The position numbers and the translations under genes are program-made. A DNA stretch of 64,000 bases. It comes from Hymenopellis radicata (lineage: Eukaryota > Basidiomycota > Agaricomycetes > Agaricales > Physalacriaceae). The stretch covers positions 62,001 to 126,000 of the forward strand of contig JADNRX010000066.1 of assembly GCA_015501595.1 (NCBI GenBank). The letters run 5' to 3'. This document shows, piece by piece, positions 20,453 to 32,762 of this stretch (positions are counted from its first letter, which is position 1; every line of letters begins with the position of its first letter). The notes under the pieces were generated by a model that was given only the letters and a program-made list of their open reading frames with translations, did not search any database and was not told where the DNA came from.

Positions 20453-21549
20453 ATGCACTCTACTACACGCAAACGCTCTTCGAGTTTGGATCTAGATTCA
20501 GATTCCAAAGTTGGGCTAGTCGACGAAAGTACGATCACTACGCCCCCCAAGAAACGGTCGAAGACGACCGCTAAGAAGGAAGTCGTCAATGACGAGCAGG
20601 TGCGTGGTCTGCATCATGATCTTGGTAGGATCGTATTCTAATGAAAGTTGGCAGGTCAAGCTACCTCTCACGTCCAAGCAGGAGGACGACGCCGTATCTA
20701 TGCCTTATACCCCCCTCAGGGAGACCAAGCCGCTGCCTGCCGTGCAATCCGACGATGAATACCAGGAGCCTGCCTTTCCTTCGCCGTCGCCGAAGCCGAA
20801 GCTTGTCAAGAAGACTAAAAAGGCTGCAGCGCCGAAGCCCAAGTCGCCAAAGACCAAGAAGGCACCTGCACCGAAACCTCCCAAGGTGTCTGTAGCTGAA
20901 CGTAAAGCGCAGTGGGTGGCTTGGTGCAATGAACACGCCTGGCGTCGCGATCCATCCTTCAAGCCCCAGGACGGCGAGAGATGGTACGTTATGCATGGTG
21001 GTGATGGTACGTGTCGATGTCGCTCCCTTTACGCTGCAAACTCATCACCTTCCTGTAGCCGCAAAATACTTCAACTTCCGACCAGAGGTTGAATTGCGGG
21101 TCGTGCCATACTACAAATTCCTGAACGAGAAAAATCCAAGCATCCGGGTCGTGCGCGCCGCTACGATGACCTTTTGCAGCTTGCCTATCGCAAGTTGGCT
21201 TACCTCAAACGTCACATACCTGAGGCATTGGGAGAGCCCGGTGCCGCTTCAGAGCAATCAATGTTGGATAACGGAGAGGAACTGTTTGCGTCGTCGTACG
21301 TTAATATTATTCCTCATTTCCATCATCAGGTGATGAATTCTCTGTAGTATACAACGCTTGAAGGACAAATACAGAAAGATGCAAGACAACAAGATAAAGA
21401 AGGGGAAGTTGAAACCGTATGAGAGGAAAGAGCGGGCAGGCCCGATAGTATACAACACCAAGTACCTTCCGCCGCCTATGAATGATGAGGATGGGAGCGA
21501 CGGCGACGAAGAAATTGAGGACGACGTGGAATACGACTCGGATTCGTAG
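20453..21549 (+). CDS. Family A/B/C protein, member C (uncharacterised)
   Basis: Exons 20453-20599, 20655-21006, 21059-21295, 21348-21549. The N-terminus MHSTTRKRSSSLDLDSDSK leads into PPKKRSKTTAKKEVV, a bipartite-like basic patch nearly identical to member B, then a Lys/Pro/Ala-rich linker (KKTKKAAAPKPKSPKTKKAP). The conserved half has QWVAWCNEHAWRRDPSFKPQ, MHGGDG at the exon end, YFNFRPEVELRVVPYYKFLN, then in a shifted frame RYDDLLQLAYRKLAYLKRH. The last exon is Lys-rich and then very acidic (DGDEEIEDDVEYDSDS). One frame break lies near 21150 (between NEKNPS and PGRARRYDD). Three intron positions match member B. Function unknown; basic and acidic disordered tails suggest a nuclear or chromatin-linked protein, which is inference only. 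Confidence 0.7.
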
Positions 21550-21846
21550 AAGCATAACGTACTTTTTACCGTGTACATTAGTTCCCTCTATGGGTGAAAT
21601 CCTGAATACTAGCAGTGGCTAGCGCTGTGGTCACTAACAAACTATCTCCCGTAGCACTACTCTACACCTCGCGGTACTCGGTGTTTAGACTAACAAACGT
21701 CAACATTGCGCTCACCGTTGCTCATCTTCTCGTGTTCAATCTGCCAGTGTCCACCGCACTCACGGCCCGCACCTCGACTCTCACGTATGGGAGGATGTAT
21801 GTAACTTCAGATTCCAACTAAAATATTTCATGCATGCGCCGACTAT

Positions 21847-23940
21847 TTATTCAAAACGTTCCGTAGTATCCACGACGTTCGCAACGGTCGGGAATCGAGG
21901 TACAATCTTGCACTTGAATCGTAGGGGATGTCTGTAGTCAACGTCAACTAACTTTAAGCAACGGTGAAGAAAAGACAACATACGTGACAAGACCGTCCTC
22001 ATACGCCATGTCGTCGACCTCAATATCTTTCCCGTTCTCGTCTTTTCGCTACTGATCTTGAAGGCCCACAGAAGACTGGCAATTGCGACATAAGCAGAGT
22101 TGACCGCGACGTATCGCCCGGGGCAGATCCGCCGACTGAAGCCAAACGCCCCCATCGTGGAAGGATCAGGCTCCGGATTGGGACCCATGAATCGATCCGG
22201 ATTGAAGGCCTCGGCGCTGTGGTATGTGTTTTCGTCGTGAAGAATACTCCTACACGTGCTTGAGCACACTTGTCGTGAGCAAAGGTGGCGAAATGCCTTA
22301 CCATGCATTCCCCATCACTGTCGCGCCTATACTCTCGAATTTAGTCAGAATGGGAAACGAGACTCCATCTACTCACCTCCGGGGATAAAATAACCCTCAT
22401 AGACGTCGTCAGAAAGACACGCATGGGCGAGAGCTTCATGGAATCGTCAAACAGCTTCAATGCCAGTCTGAGCAATATATACCAAGTGGAAGGACCGGCC
22501 GCCAACGCATAGCCTCCATGAAGATAGCGTTAATGAAGGGCAGATTCTCTTGGTCCTCGAAATTCGGGATCCGGTCCCTTCCCACGACAGTATCCAATTC
22601 CTTTTGTGCGCGGGCCTGAATCTCGGGGTTCTTGAGCATTGCAAGGATCACAGTGAGGGTGACCGAAACCGTCTAAGTTGACTGTTTAGAAGACATAAAG
22701 CGCCAAGAAGGGATGTCAATTACTGTGTCTGCGCCACCTGATGAATGGGTACCATCAGAGCACGTCCAGGAAGATGAGTCGTAAGCGTACCCGTGAAAGC
22801 CACAGCTGCGCAGTTCTTGATAACTTCTACTGTGAAGGCCTCACTTCCATCGCTTTCTTGTAGCTTGGCGATATTGTCGGAGACAAAGCACGGGATAGGT
22901 TCAGTCTGCGGTGAAATAAAAAGATGAAGAACGAGGACGCCAAACAAAGGATATTACGAACGTCTTTACCCTCAGCAAGTTCGAAGGGTCGGTTAAGCAA
23001 ATCAAGAGAAAGTTTCGCTGCCGTATCACTTGTAGCCTTGAACGAAGCCAATGGGAACCAAGCTTATGAAATGTAAGAACAAGCTCCATGACAATGACAG
23101 GGCATCGGAACTCACACGGTACGGCCTTAAGCATAGGAATATAGTCGACAATGAAATTCCCATGAATCATCGCCCGAGATGCATACCGCAGAGCGCGATC
23201 CGCCAAGTCTACGTAGGCATCGCTAGCACCTTGAGAGTCGTGTCCATAGGTGATGCGCAAGATGATGGTCCCGGCATGGCTTACACGCATTCATCAACTT
23301 CATAATGGACACGGAGAACTAGGAGAGACTTACTTGCGAATATGATTGAAAAATCGGTCTGGGGACTTCAACATGTGCTGAAGGAGAGAGACTGTGGCGT
23401 TCATCTGAATCGGGTGAAACGCGGCGACTTTGCTGGGCTGGAAGTACTGGTGGAAGGTCTTGCGGTGAATGCTGAGAAAGTATGAAAACCCCGTGAGGTG
23501 GCAGACGATAAAGCGTAGTTTACCGCCACCTGTCGGAATACCGCATAAAGACGAGATTCCAGCCCATTTCATGAGGTCGGCAGCCATGTGGAAAGCTGAA
23601 GCAATCGATACATTAGGAATGTGATGGCAGACGACGGGGACGACTTACAAGGTCGGTCCGAATAAATGTTTGAGCGCTTTTCGAAGAGCTCGTTGGCCAC
23701 TCTCGCGGAATTCACGACGACAACAGGATGACCGAGGACTTTGTATGAGACGATCTCGCCGTAGACGGAGCCCCAGTGGGTGTAAGTCAACCAAGCATGA
23801 TGAAGTGGGCGATCGAACAGGTTCCCGATGAGTGGCAGACCCTTAGGACCAGGCGGCAGAGGAAACACCGAACGAGAACGACGAGAGTAGAGAACAGCAG
23901 TGATCACAGCACAGAGAGCCAAGTAATAGAGGGAATGCAT
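21847..23940 (-). pseudogene. Cytochrome P450 copy 2, probably inactivated by frame shifts
   Basis: Microsomal class II-type P450 (haem monooxygenase needing CPR). ATG at 23940 begins MHSLYYLALCAVITAVLYSR, a membrane anchor, followed by the Pro-rich hinge PLPPGPKGLPLIGNLF. Later parts: FEKRSNIYSDRP, FHMAADLMKW, ILRITYGHDSQGASDAY, KELDTVVGRDRIPNFEDQE, EAMRWRPVLPLG (K-helix ExxR is EAMR), NPDRFMGPNPEPDPST and the haem box FGFSRRICPGRYVAVNS with the Cys ligand. Multiple short introns. Frame breaks are seen near 23550 (after LMKW) and in the last part, after WAFKISS, where DENGKDIEVDDMAYED is shifted by one base. It is about as long as copy 3 and is its mirror-image neighbour. The substrate cannot be told. 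Confidence 0.78.
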
Positions 23941-24101
23941 GATGTTGGGGTTGAGCAAAATCCGAAAGACGGGAGCCTTTTATTCTGTGAACGAGTGTCA
24001 ACAGAAAATCATGACAAAAACCTGATCCAACGACTGGACATTCCGTCATAACTCAAATGAGGCCTAGTTCTGTCAAGTACTTGAGCTACAGTGCCTATCG
24101 A

Positions 24102-24118
24102 GTAGGCGATCAGGTTCT
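24102..24118 (-). promoter_or_regulatory. Shared upstream motif of P450 copy 2
   Basis: GTAGGCGATCAGGTTCT on the plus strand, about 165 bp upstream of the ATG at 23940. The minus-strand reading AGAACCTGATCGCC is identical to the copy 3 motif at 25592. A TATA-like AATAAAAGGCTCCCGTCTTT follows closer to the start, also shared. Confidence 0.5.
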
Positions 24119-25591
24119 AAAGGTTGGCGAAGAACTTTTGCCATATGTTCGACAGTTAATCCCGCGGAAAACCTCGGCTCCTTCATCTGTGCGACAAAGA
24201 GCACAAGAAAAGGGGAGAAGTAACGCACTCTCCGTGAGTATATAAATCGAGGAGGCTAAGCAAGTCTGTTGCTGAGCTGTCGAGACTTCGTTGAACGTTC
24301 CTCAAGGTGACGGAATTGACGCTGGTTTCGCTAGTCTCGCCGCGCATTCTTCCCTGAAGGGAGAACAAGAAAGAGGGTCCGCCCGTCAGCAGATCCATGA
24401 GTGTATCCTGAGTGTATCAGTCGAAGGAATCATATTCCGTTGCCTGCGTAAGTGAGATTTCCACGATGCTGACCCTGAGCTCGCTCGCGTGGCCTTCATC
24501 ATGGCTTGTTTCCCGACCACGACCAACGACGTCGCGATTCTTTCTGTGTCGACCATTTCCAACAACAAGATGACAATAAAATAAGGCCCTCCTACGTGAT
24601 TAACAGAGATTTCGGAGACGGCCAATGACCAGTGGCAGCAGACGTGGAATGATGTCGGGTGCGTTTGTCTGTCTTCTCTGACACTGGTTCTATCACTCAT
24701 CAACGGTGTCCTCTTACCCACGCCAGGAAGAGGACACGCGACATTTCCAAACCGCTATTCCAGGGAGTCCTCCGTATGCGTCGAATTCGCCCCCAAACTA
24801 GAACGCCCAAAACAACGCGTTCCCCAATCGGGCGGAGCTGAACGATCGAAAGCGATATATTCTCACTCGAGTATATGAGCTGGTATATGCCCATCTGGCC
24901 TTTGAATGTGGTGCGCAATCGAAGACTCAGGCACTCGAACGGGTAGTCGCGGACTGTCACCAGAATGTTGCTCCACTCGCGCCCTTTATTCCTTAAAAGA
25001 TATTCTCGTCACGGTGTTCTATTCCGGCTGCGGGTGCAGACGAGCGCCCCAGCAGACTGGTAACCCGTTCAGGAATTCCCCATGATTAACACTCTAGGTC
25101 TTCATGTGTTCATCGTATTTTTACTTTAAATTCTCTCCATGGGAAGTTGTAGGTGAGAACGGGAACTAGTACACACCTTTTCTTGATGTAGCGCCAATCT
25201 CCGCGGTTTATCGGAACATGATATCGACAACTCATATGCGTAATCTGACTCGTCCTTATCGATTTCCCAGAAGAATCCGCTGCGTGATTGGAAAACTAAG
25301 TGTCATTCTTGTCAAGTTGAGCCTCTGCAGCTGATTACCTACCCTAGTACTTCCGCTGAGGACCATCTTCGTTGGCTGTCCGCCAGCAGTGAGCTCTCGC
25401 CTCAAAACTAACGTGTTTATATTTAGTCTCGAAGTCTCCACAAGCTAGGAGTGAATAACGCGGATGGCACACATTTTTCTCAATTCATCACAGTCGAATG
25501 GAAAATCCCCAATTCAATCACGGGTAGATAATCATTGGTCCCGTCCCCCTGCTCTTCATCCCTCCCACTACTAACGGATGAAATCAAGCTC
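24119..25591. other. Intergenic between divergent P450 copies 2 and 3
   Basis: About 1.5 kb with no supported gene between the two divergent promoters. Unsupported short frames only. Confidence 0.5.
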
Positions 25592-25611
25592 AGAACCTGA
25601 TCGCCGACTAC
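25592..25611 (+). promoter_or_regulatory. Shared upstream motif of P450 copy 3
   Basis: AGAACCTGATCGCCGACTAC, about 160 bp upstream of the ATG at 25753, same orientation relative to the gene as in copies 1 and 2. The TATA-like GAATAAAAGGCTCCTGTCTT lies at about 25707. Confidence 0.5.
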
Positions 25612-25752
25612 ATTTGGCCAATCACTGTATTGAACTATGCTTACGACGAGGTGTTAAGTCGCTAGAGCAGAATTTTGCTGCGAATTAATTATGGCATGTC
25701 GTTCAAAGAATAAAAGGCTCCTGTCTTTCGGATTCAGCTCCAATCAAACAAC

Positions 25753-27851
25753 ATGCAGTCCCTCTACTACTTGGCTCTCTGCGCTATCAGTATCATCACT
25801 GCTATTCTCTATTCTCGCCGCTCTCGCTTCAACTTTCCTCTGCCGCCTGGACCCAAAGGTCTGCCACTTATTGGAAACCTCTTCAGCCGCCCAGTGGACC
25901 ACGCTTGGTTGACTTACACCCAGTGGGCCTCCGTCTACGGCGAAATCGTTTCGTTCAAAGTACTAGGTCAACCTGTTGTCATCGTCAATTCTGCGAGAGT
26001 GGCCAATGAACTCTTTGAAAAGCGGTCGCACATTTATTCAGACCGGCCCCGTAAGTCTTCTATCTTCGTTGGTCATAGCATGTCTAATACATCGACTCTT
26101 CCAGCTTTCCACATGGCTGCTGACTTGATGAAATGGAGCTGGAACTTTGTCCTCATGCGATATTCTGACAAATGGCGGTACGGTATGCTTCGTACCACGG
26201 CGCTTGCAGGATTTTTGATCTTTCCTTAGCCTTCACCGCAGAATTTTCCACCAGTACTTCCAGCCCAACCGAGTCTCCGAGTTCCACCCTATCCAGATGA
26301 ACGCCACGGTCACATTGCTACGGCACATGCTGAAATCGCCAGACAGATTTTTTCAATCATATTCGCAAGTAAGTCCTTCTGCCTCCCAGGCTGAACATGA
26401 CAGTGACGAACGCGCGCAAGTCACGCTGGTACTATTATCCTACGCATCATCTACGGATTCGATTCTGAAGGCACCAGCAATGCCTACATAGACCTGGCGG
26501 ATAGAGCTATACGGGCTGTAGTCTGGGCTCTCGTTCCTGGTACCTATCTTGTGGACTATTTTCCTTTGCTCAAAGCCTTGCCGTGTACGTTCTCTCAATA
26601 CTGCTGCCCTCGTTCTTACATCTCCTTAGCTTGGTTTCCATTCGCCTCATTCAAGGCCGACAGTGCAGCAGCGGCACAATTGTCCCTTGAACTGGTCAAC
26701 CGGCCGTATGAGCTTGCGGAAGACGAAAATGTTTGTGACTACTTGTCTTCCGTTGTCTCCTTCTTGACCCCTTTGAATCGTAACTACAGGCTAAACCTAT
26801 ACCGTGTTTTGTCTCCGAGAACCTCGCTAAGATACAGCAGACCGAAGGAAACGAGGACTTCTTAAATATTATCAGAGAGTCCGCCAGCGTTTCTTTCGCT
26901 GGTACGTTAACAACTGATACCTCTTTGAATTACGATTTGACGGCATACACTCGACAGCTGGCGCAGACACGGTAACGTACATCTCTGTCGGACCTTACTT
27001 ACACCTTCTGATCAATTGACGTAGACGGTTTCCGTCACACTCACTGTAATGCTAGCAATGCTCAAGCATCCGGAATTTCAAATCTGCGCCCACAAAGAAC
27101 TGGACGCTGTCGTCGGACGGGACCGTATCCCGAATTTTGAGGACAAGGAAAGGTTACCTTTCGTCAACGCTATCTTCATGGAGGCTATGCGTTGGCGGCC
27201 GGTCCTTCCACTTGGTACATATTGCTCAGACTGGCATTGAAGCTGTTGTTTGACGGTTCCATGAAGCTATCGCCCATGCGTGCCTTTCTGACGACGTATA
27301 CGAAGGGTACATTATCCCTGGAGGTGAGTAGCGCGCGTCTTGGTTCTCTAATCTGACTAAATTTGAAACTATAGGTGCACTGGTGGTGGGGAATGCATGG
27401 TAGGCCACTTCGCCCTGTGTCATTGTATTCTTCAATTTAATACAGGGCCATTCTTCACGACGAAAACGTGTACCGCAACGCCGAGGCCTTCAATCCGGAT
27501 CGATTTATGGGTTCCAATCCGGAGCCTGATCCTTCCACGATGGGGGCGTTTGGCTTCAGTCGGCGGATCTGTCCCGGACGATACGTCGCTGTCAACTCTA
27601 CTTATGTCGCGATCGCCAGTCTTCTGTGGGCTTTTACGATTAGCAGTGCCGAAGACGAGAATGGGAAAGAGATTGAGGTAGACGACATGGCGTACGAGGA
27701 CGGTGTTGTCACGTACGTTGTCTTTTCTCCCCGCTATGCTAGCTACTTGGGTGACATGGACTATAGGCACCCCGTACGTTTCAAGTGTAAGATTGAACCC
27801 CGATTCCCGACGGTCGCGAACGTAGTGGACGCCACCGACTGTTTTGAGTAA
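25753..27851 (+). CDS. Cytochrome P450 copy 3 (one frame break)
   Basis: Start MQSLYYLALCAISIITAILY (membrane anchor), then PLPPGPKGLPLIGNLF, ASVYGEIVSFKVLGQPVVIV and FEKRSHIYSDRP, exon end at about 26051. Next exons give FHMAADLMKWSWNFVLMRYS, FHQYFQPNRVSEFHPIQMN, IIYGFDSEGTSNAYIDLADR, WFPFASFKADSAAAAQLSLE, then HKELDAVVGRDRIPNFEDKE, EAMRWRPVLPLG (ExxR), GYIIPG, NPDRFMGSNPEPDPSTMGAF and the haem box GFSRRICPGRYVAVNSTYVA. The tail ends ...VANVVDATDCFE. Compared with copy 2, one extra T in the T-run near 26350 puts DRFF..HIRK out of frame; otherwise the gene reads well. It is the best preserved of the three. The product is expected in the ER membrane; the substrate is unknown. Confidence 0.8.
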
Positions 27852-28925
27852 ATCGTTGGTGAATACAACGAACACTCGAGTAGTCTTTATGAGCTGCATA
27901 CGATAATCATGAACTTGAACGTTAATGAGCGCATTGAATTCTTTCTCCAGAATGAAGGATTATTCATTTACTATTCTAGCCATGCATGAACTGTGGGCGA
28001 ATTGTGCTTCTCCGGCCCAGACATCAACTGAAGTTGAAGAACCAGGTGGGGACAGCTAGCCCACAAGAAAGCTCTGGTAGTGGTATCGGCTAATTCTTCC
28101 CAGTGTATGTCACAAATTTCCTGGGCTTCTGCATTGTGTATCGTTGATTTTGCCTTCAGATTGCTCGTCGCCTACTTCATTCTCGGCGCCTATTACAGCC
28201 ACACAACGTAAACGTTGAACTATCATCAACTCACATCCAAACCAACCTCGAAATCTCTTTGCGCCGCGTAAGTACGTCGATTCTACTTGCAAAGTTACTC
28301 GACAGTGTAGCTGGCGCTGCCTTCGCATTTCAACAACGTCCCGATCGGCTTCAGTTATTGTCGGTGCACTCACAAACAGCTTATCAACAGCATTTCCCCC
28401 AGGCTTTCCAGAAACTCCTGAACCCTCGGAGTGAACATCGAAGCCACAGAGTCGGACCCCCGACGCATGTGTGATACATGACTTGCTGCCGTCTGACCCA
28501 GATCCTCCGGAGTCTCGGCGTTGATTTCGTCGTCAGTGTTGGCGCGAGGGAAGTTGAGGTGTCCGATCGTGAACCGCATAGATGCAGCGAAAACAAGTGG
28601 AGTTGCAGCAGTTGCTGGACTACCGGGACTCGGCCCGACAGCAAGTGAACCACTTTGGATTCCGCATCGGGTTATCACCTCCTCGGACTACTCGGAGACT
28701 GATTCGATAGGGTCTACACCCCTACCTCACTTGCTTATTCCTCGACATCTTCGACTGCTTCTATCTCAGCTCGTCTTAGACGCATCTCTCCCGTTAGGGA
28801 CCACGACCTTTAGTATTTAAGCTATGGGTTTACTTGAAATCAATGTCATTCACAAGTTGTCTGCTCCGTCCGATCTCGGCCCTCTCGTCCTCAAACAAAC
28901 AATTTTCTTCGCTGAATCGATCATC
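27852..28925. other. Intergenic, possible minus-strand exon at 28370-28678
   Basis: Contains an unsupported minus-strand frame of 102 codons (28678-28370; ...FAASMRFTIGHLNFPRANTD...) without family resemblance or clear splice partners. The rest should be P450 3' UTR and the protease promoter. Confidence 0.35.
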
Positions 28926-30694
28926 ATGCAGCTCGTTTCCACCGCCTTCTTTGCCGCTCTGCTCTTCGTGGTCAATGCCAATCCTGTGGTGGTGTCGCGC
29001 AGTCCCGTCACTCTTCCCATTGCCAGAAGGTTCAACCTGGGCAATGGAACGATGACGCTGGTGCAGCGGGACCAGGCTCGTGCTGCTGCTCTCATTCAAC
29101 GCGCCCAGCGTATCGTCGATAGCGGCGACATCAGTAAACGTGCCGTGATCAACCAAGACGTCCTTAACACGGGGGTTTCTTATACTGCTTCCATTGGGGT
29201 TGGTTGCCCCGCCACCAATTGTATGTGTTTCCTTCCCGCTCCGTGGTCACGAAAGCTGACATGTGAACTGTAGATGAGTTGATCATTGACACTGGAAGCT
29301 CCAACACTTGGGTTGGCGCCTCAACCCACTACACGCCGACGTCTACTAGCACTAGGACGGACAATTCCGTCGTAAGTCTCCCCGCGTGTGGTTCCGGTTT
29401 ACCTGGTACACTGACGTTCGCTCCACTAGTCTGTCACCTACGGCTCCGGTTCTTTCTCTGGTGAGTCTAGTGTTTATGTTTACCATGACACCCAAGACTG
29501 ACACATAAGCTCACTCGCTCTAGGTATTGAATACATTGACAAAGTGACTATCACCAACGGACTGGTGATTAACCAGCAGTCCATTGGTGTCGCGTCGACA
29601 TCTAAAGGGTTGGTCTTTCCTGCTCTTCCCTAAATTCTATCTTATTCCCGTCAGTTTCGCCCCGGCGTTGATGGTATCATTGGGTAAGTTGTCTGTCACG
29701 ATCTCCGGGATGTGCACTTAAACAGTATCACAGAATCGGTCCCGTCGATCTTACGCTGGGTGGGTCATTCAACACTTCCTCCCACAGGATGGTCACTGAA
29801 AGAGATTCCCTCAGGAACATTGTCTCCCGACAGCAGTACCCTCATTCCCACCGTCACGGACAATCTATTCTCACAGGGCACCATTACCGACCACGAGATT
29901 GGTATCTTCTTTGCTCCCACGAATTCTGTGGACAACGAGAACGGAGTCCTGACATGGGGTTAGTGAACGTTTGCGTTAACTCATCCTCAGCTAGGCTAAT
30001 GAGAATGCATACTAGGCGGTGTTGATACTTCCAAGCTCACAAGCGACATCTCATACACGTATGTCTCCCCCCTTTTCTACTCCGACGGGGGTTAATCAGC
30101 ATCCAAGGCCTGTGACATCGACTTCTCCGGCCAACAGGTACTGGGGTATCGACGAGTCCATCACCTATGGAACGTCGACGCCAATCCTCTCGTCCACCGC
30201 CGGTATCGTCGACACTGGTATGTCAGCCCAGTTACAGCGTATCCCCCTCGTCTGATGTTTATAGGCACAACTTTAATCCTCCTGGCGACCGATGCTTATG
30301 ACAAATACGTGGCCGCCACTGGCGGAATCTCCGACGCGAGCACAGGACTGTTGCGCATCACACCTACACAATATTCAAACTTGAAGAGCTTATTCTTCAA
30401 TGTTGGGGATGTAAGACCTCTACATTTTTTCTGGGACCCCACTGATGTTGATTGCAGAAATCGTATGAGTTTACCGCCAACGCGCAAATCTGGCCTCGCT
30501 CGTTGAACACAGTTATTGGTGGCACCCCCGACGGCATATACCTGATCGTCGCGGACCTTGGCAACCCCTCAGGCGAAGGTCTTGACTTCATTAACGGCCA
30601 AACCTTCCTGGAGCGCTTCTACTCCGTGTACGATACGGCGAACTCCCGCGTTGGTTTCGCTACAACAATCAGCACCACCGCCACCTCTAATTAA
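28926..30694 (+). CDS. Secreted A1-family aspartic protease (pepsin-like)
   Basis: ATG at 28926 begins a signal peptide (MQLVSTAFFAALLFVVNANP); an in-frame upstream ATG at 28824 would bury it and is not chosen. A propeptide of about 80 residues ends around ISKRAV. Two catalytic aspartates are seen: LIIDTGSSNTWVGAS and STAGIVDTGTTLILLAT. The flap-like segment is VTYGSGSFSG. Other hallmarks: GVDGIIGIGPVDLTLGTLS, VIGGTPDGIYLIV, FINGQTFLERFYSVYDTANS, VGFAT at the end. First exons are 28926-29220, 29274-29371, 29430-29460, 29524-29608, 29655-29683, then from 29734 more short exons, all rejoining in frame. Resembles basidiomycete polyporopepsin-type enzymes. Acts outside the cell on proteins at acidic pH. 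No frame break. Confidence 0.92.
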
Positions 30695-32762
30695 ACAGCG
30701 TTCGTGAAATGTCGAGTTGTAGTTATACCAAATATTCGTTTTCCTATTCTGCGAACTTTAAAGCTGCAAGGATGTCAAGTCAGAACTTGAATAAGTAGCC
30801 GACATCGCAACCTGATCTGCTCTGCCGACACACTACCTGCTACTACTTACTCTCCCTATCACCAGTACTTACTATCTTGCTTCAGGTCACGACGAGTCCG
30901 TCGCAGCTATCGATCACAGCAGGTCTCTACGTGTCCTCGTATCCAGAGTGTGTCGCTTCTGCAGCGCTCTCACAGGGGCAACGGGTCTGTCCCATCTGCG
31001 CTACGCCACATACCTCTACATCCATTTGCTTCCATTCTCTAGTTACACCACTTACCATTCCCAATCCCACTGGCGCTTGATCACCTCAAAGCGCCACTAG
31101 TAAGCGACGTCCGACAACGTAGGCATCGCAATCTCCTCACGGACGCGACTATATTCCACACGGTCGCGCGGACAGCTTTCGAGGAGACGCGAATTGACGG
31201 CCAATGCTGTTTTGGGCGAGTTCGAAAGCTTTGAGTACACGTCGATGAAGCGTGGGGAGGCGTTCCAGTTGAATTTTCTCGTCCGAGTGGAGATGCTTGG
31301 CGCGGCAGGTCTCCGGCTTCCTCCCAAGGAGCATCAAGCGTGATGGTGTCAAAGCTCTTGATTCGCTAGGTACCGATGGCCTTCATCCCATCGGCCATCG
31401 GGAGAGGCTGTACCGTTCGTTAGCATTGTATAATCGATGCGTTGTGAGTGCTCGAAGACTACGTTATCATATGACGGGAGTACGCAGCAAAGTTATCCAC
31501 CTGCCAGAGGTTCCCGGCCCTAACCCACCCGCCAAAGCCGTTTTCTTGTGGATTTTACCGCTATCATACACTGACAGTTTACTCACTTTCGGTTACGCCC
31601 GTTAAGCCAGGAATTCGAAGCCTGGTCTACAGTGGAGTTCCCGAAATGCACTCTGCCCCATGCTATGTACCCGTCGAGTGATGTGGGTCAGGTCTTGATG
31701 GCTATCACGCCCACCTCGTCTGAGTAAACAGTTCTGGACTATAATCATCATGTGGCGGCTCTGCGATATCAATCAGTTCAAGTCTTCATGTCAGTATTAT
31801 ATCATTATGGCTGAAAACATCAATGATTCTTTCAGAAGCTTGTTAGAACGGGAAACACCATGTCACTCCGTTCTTCGACTTGTAACGAGCCGTACTCACA
31901 CAGCCATCTTTCTTTAAAGTTAAATCAGCCCAATTTATGTATTCGTTACAAGCAACATATGGACGCTATAAGGTCCAATATATACAATCGACAACCATCT
32001 GCGCCTGAGTGAATGGGATGGGAAGGGAGAGAGGATACCACGACAACTGCGAAAACTTCGTCCTTTTTCCGACCGTAAACCATTAACCTCCTCCTCAATA
32101 TCAGCTCTTGGTCCCATAACCACCACAGACGCGACGCCCTCTTTCGCTCCGCTCGCCCTCCTGTATAACGGTGGAGGTGGGGATTGAAAGGACAACAAAT
32201 TCGTGGAAGCCCAGGAAACAGAGAAAAGGAGGGAAGGAACGTGTGTATGTATCGTAAACTGGAATGTCCATATGTACGTATACGTAGAATCAATGGGGGG
32301 ATGATTGGGCGTTAAAATCTATGGGCGCAATTGAATGGAGTGGGATGGTGCAGGTAGGTAGATATAAGGATAAATCGGCCAGCCGTTCCACCCATCCCAA
32401 AGGTTGAGAGGTTCGGTCTGGCGTGAAAAGAAAAAGCGTCCATACGGTATGATAGCACGTCGTCGGGATGGGATAGCAATGCTGACTATCGCCTGAACTG
32501 CGGGAATGGATGACGGGAAGGGTACGAGCGAAAGGAGTGGAAGCCGCGTGTTCAAGAAAGGACGTGACCGGGCGTGCCCCAACCAGGTTCAAGTCCCCCT
32601 GCCCACACTCCCCAAACTTCGTCTCCATGTGCGCGGAGCTCGCGACACCAACAACACCAGAAAGCAAACACCTCTGAGCAACACCGTTTCACCTGCCATC
32701 CACCCCCAATTTGCTCAGCACCTGACCCGAAAGAACACCACCAACGAGGACTACAAGGTCAT
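30695..32762. other. Intergenic, about 2 kb
   Basis: Between the protease stop (plus) and the casein kinase stop (minus). Short frames on both strands (for example 31097-31352 minus) show no family resemblance or splice pattern. Nothing structured seen. Confidence 0.45.

Noticed and set aside
28370..28678. 102-codon minus-strand frame
   Set aside because: No family resemblance, no splice partners and no promoter; left as a note only.
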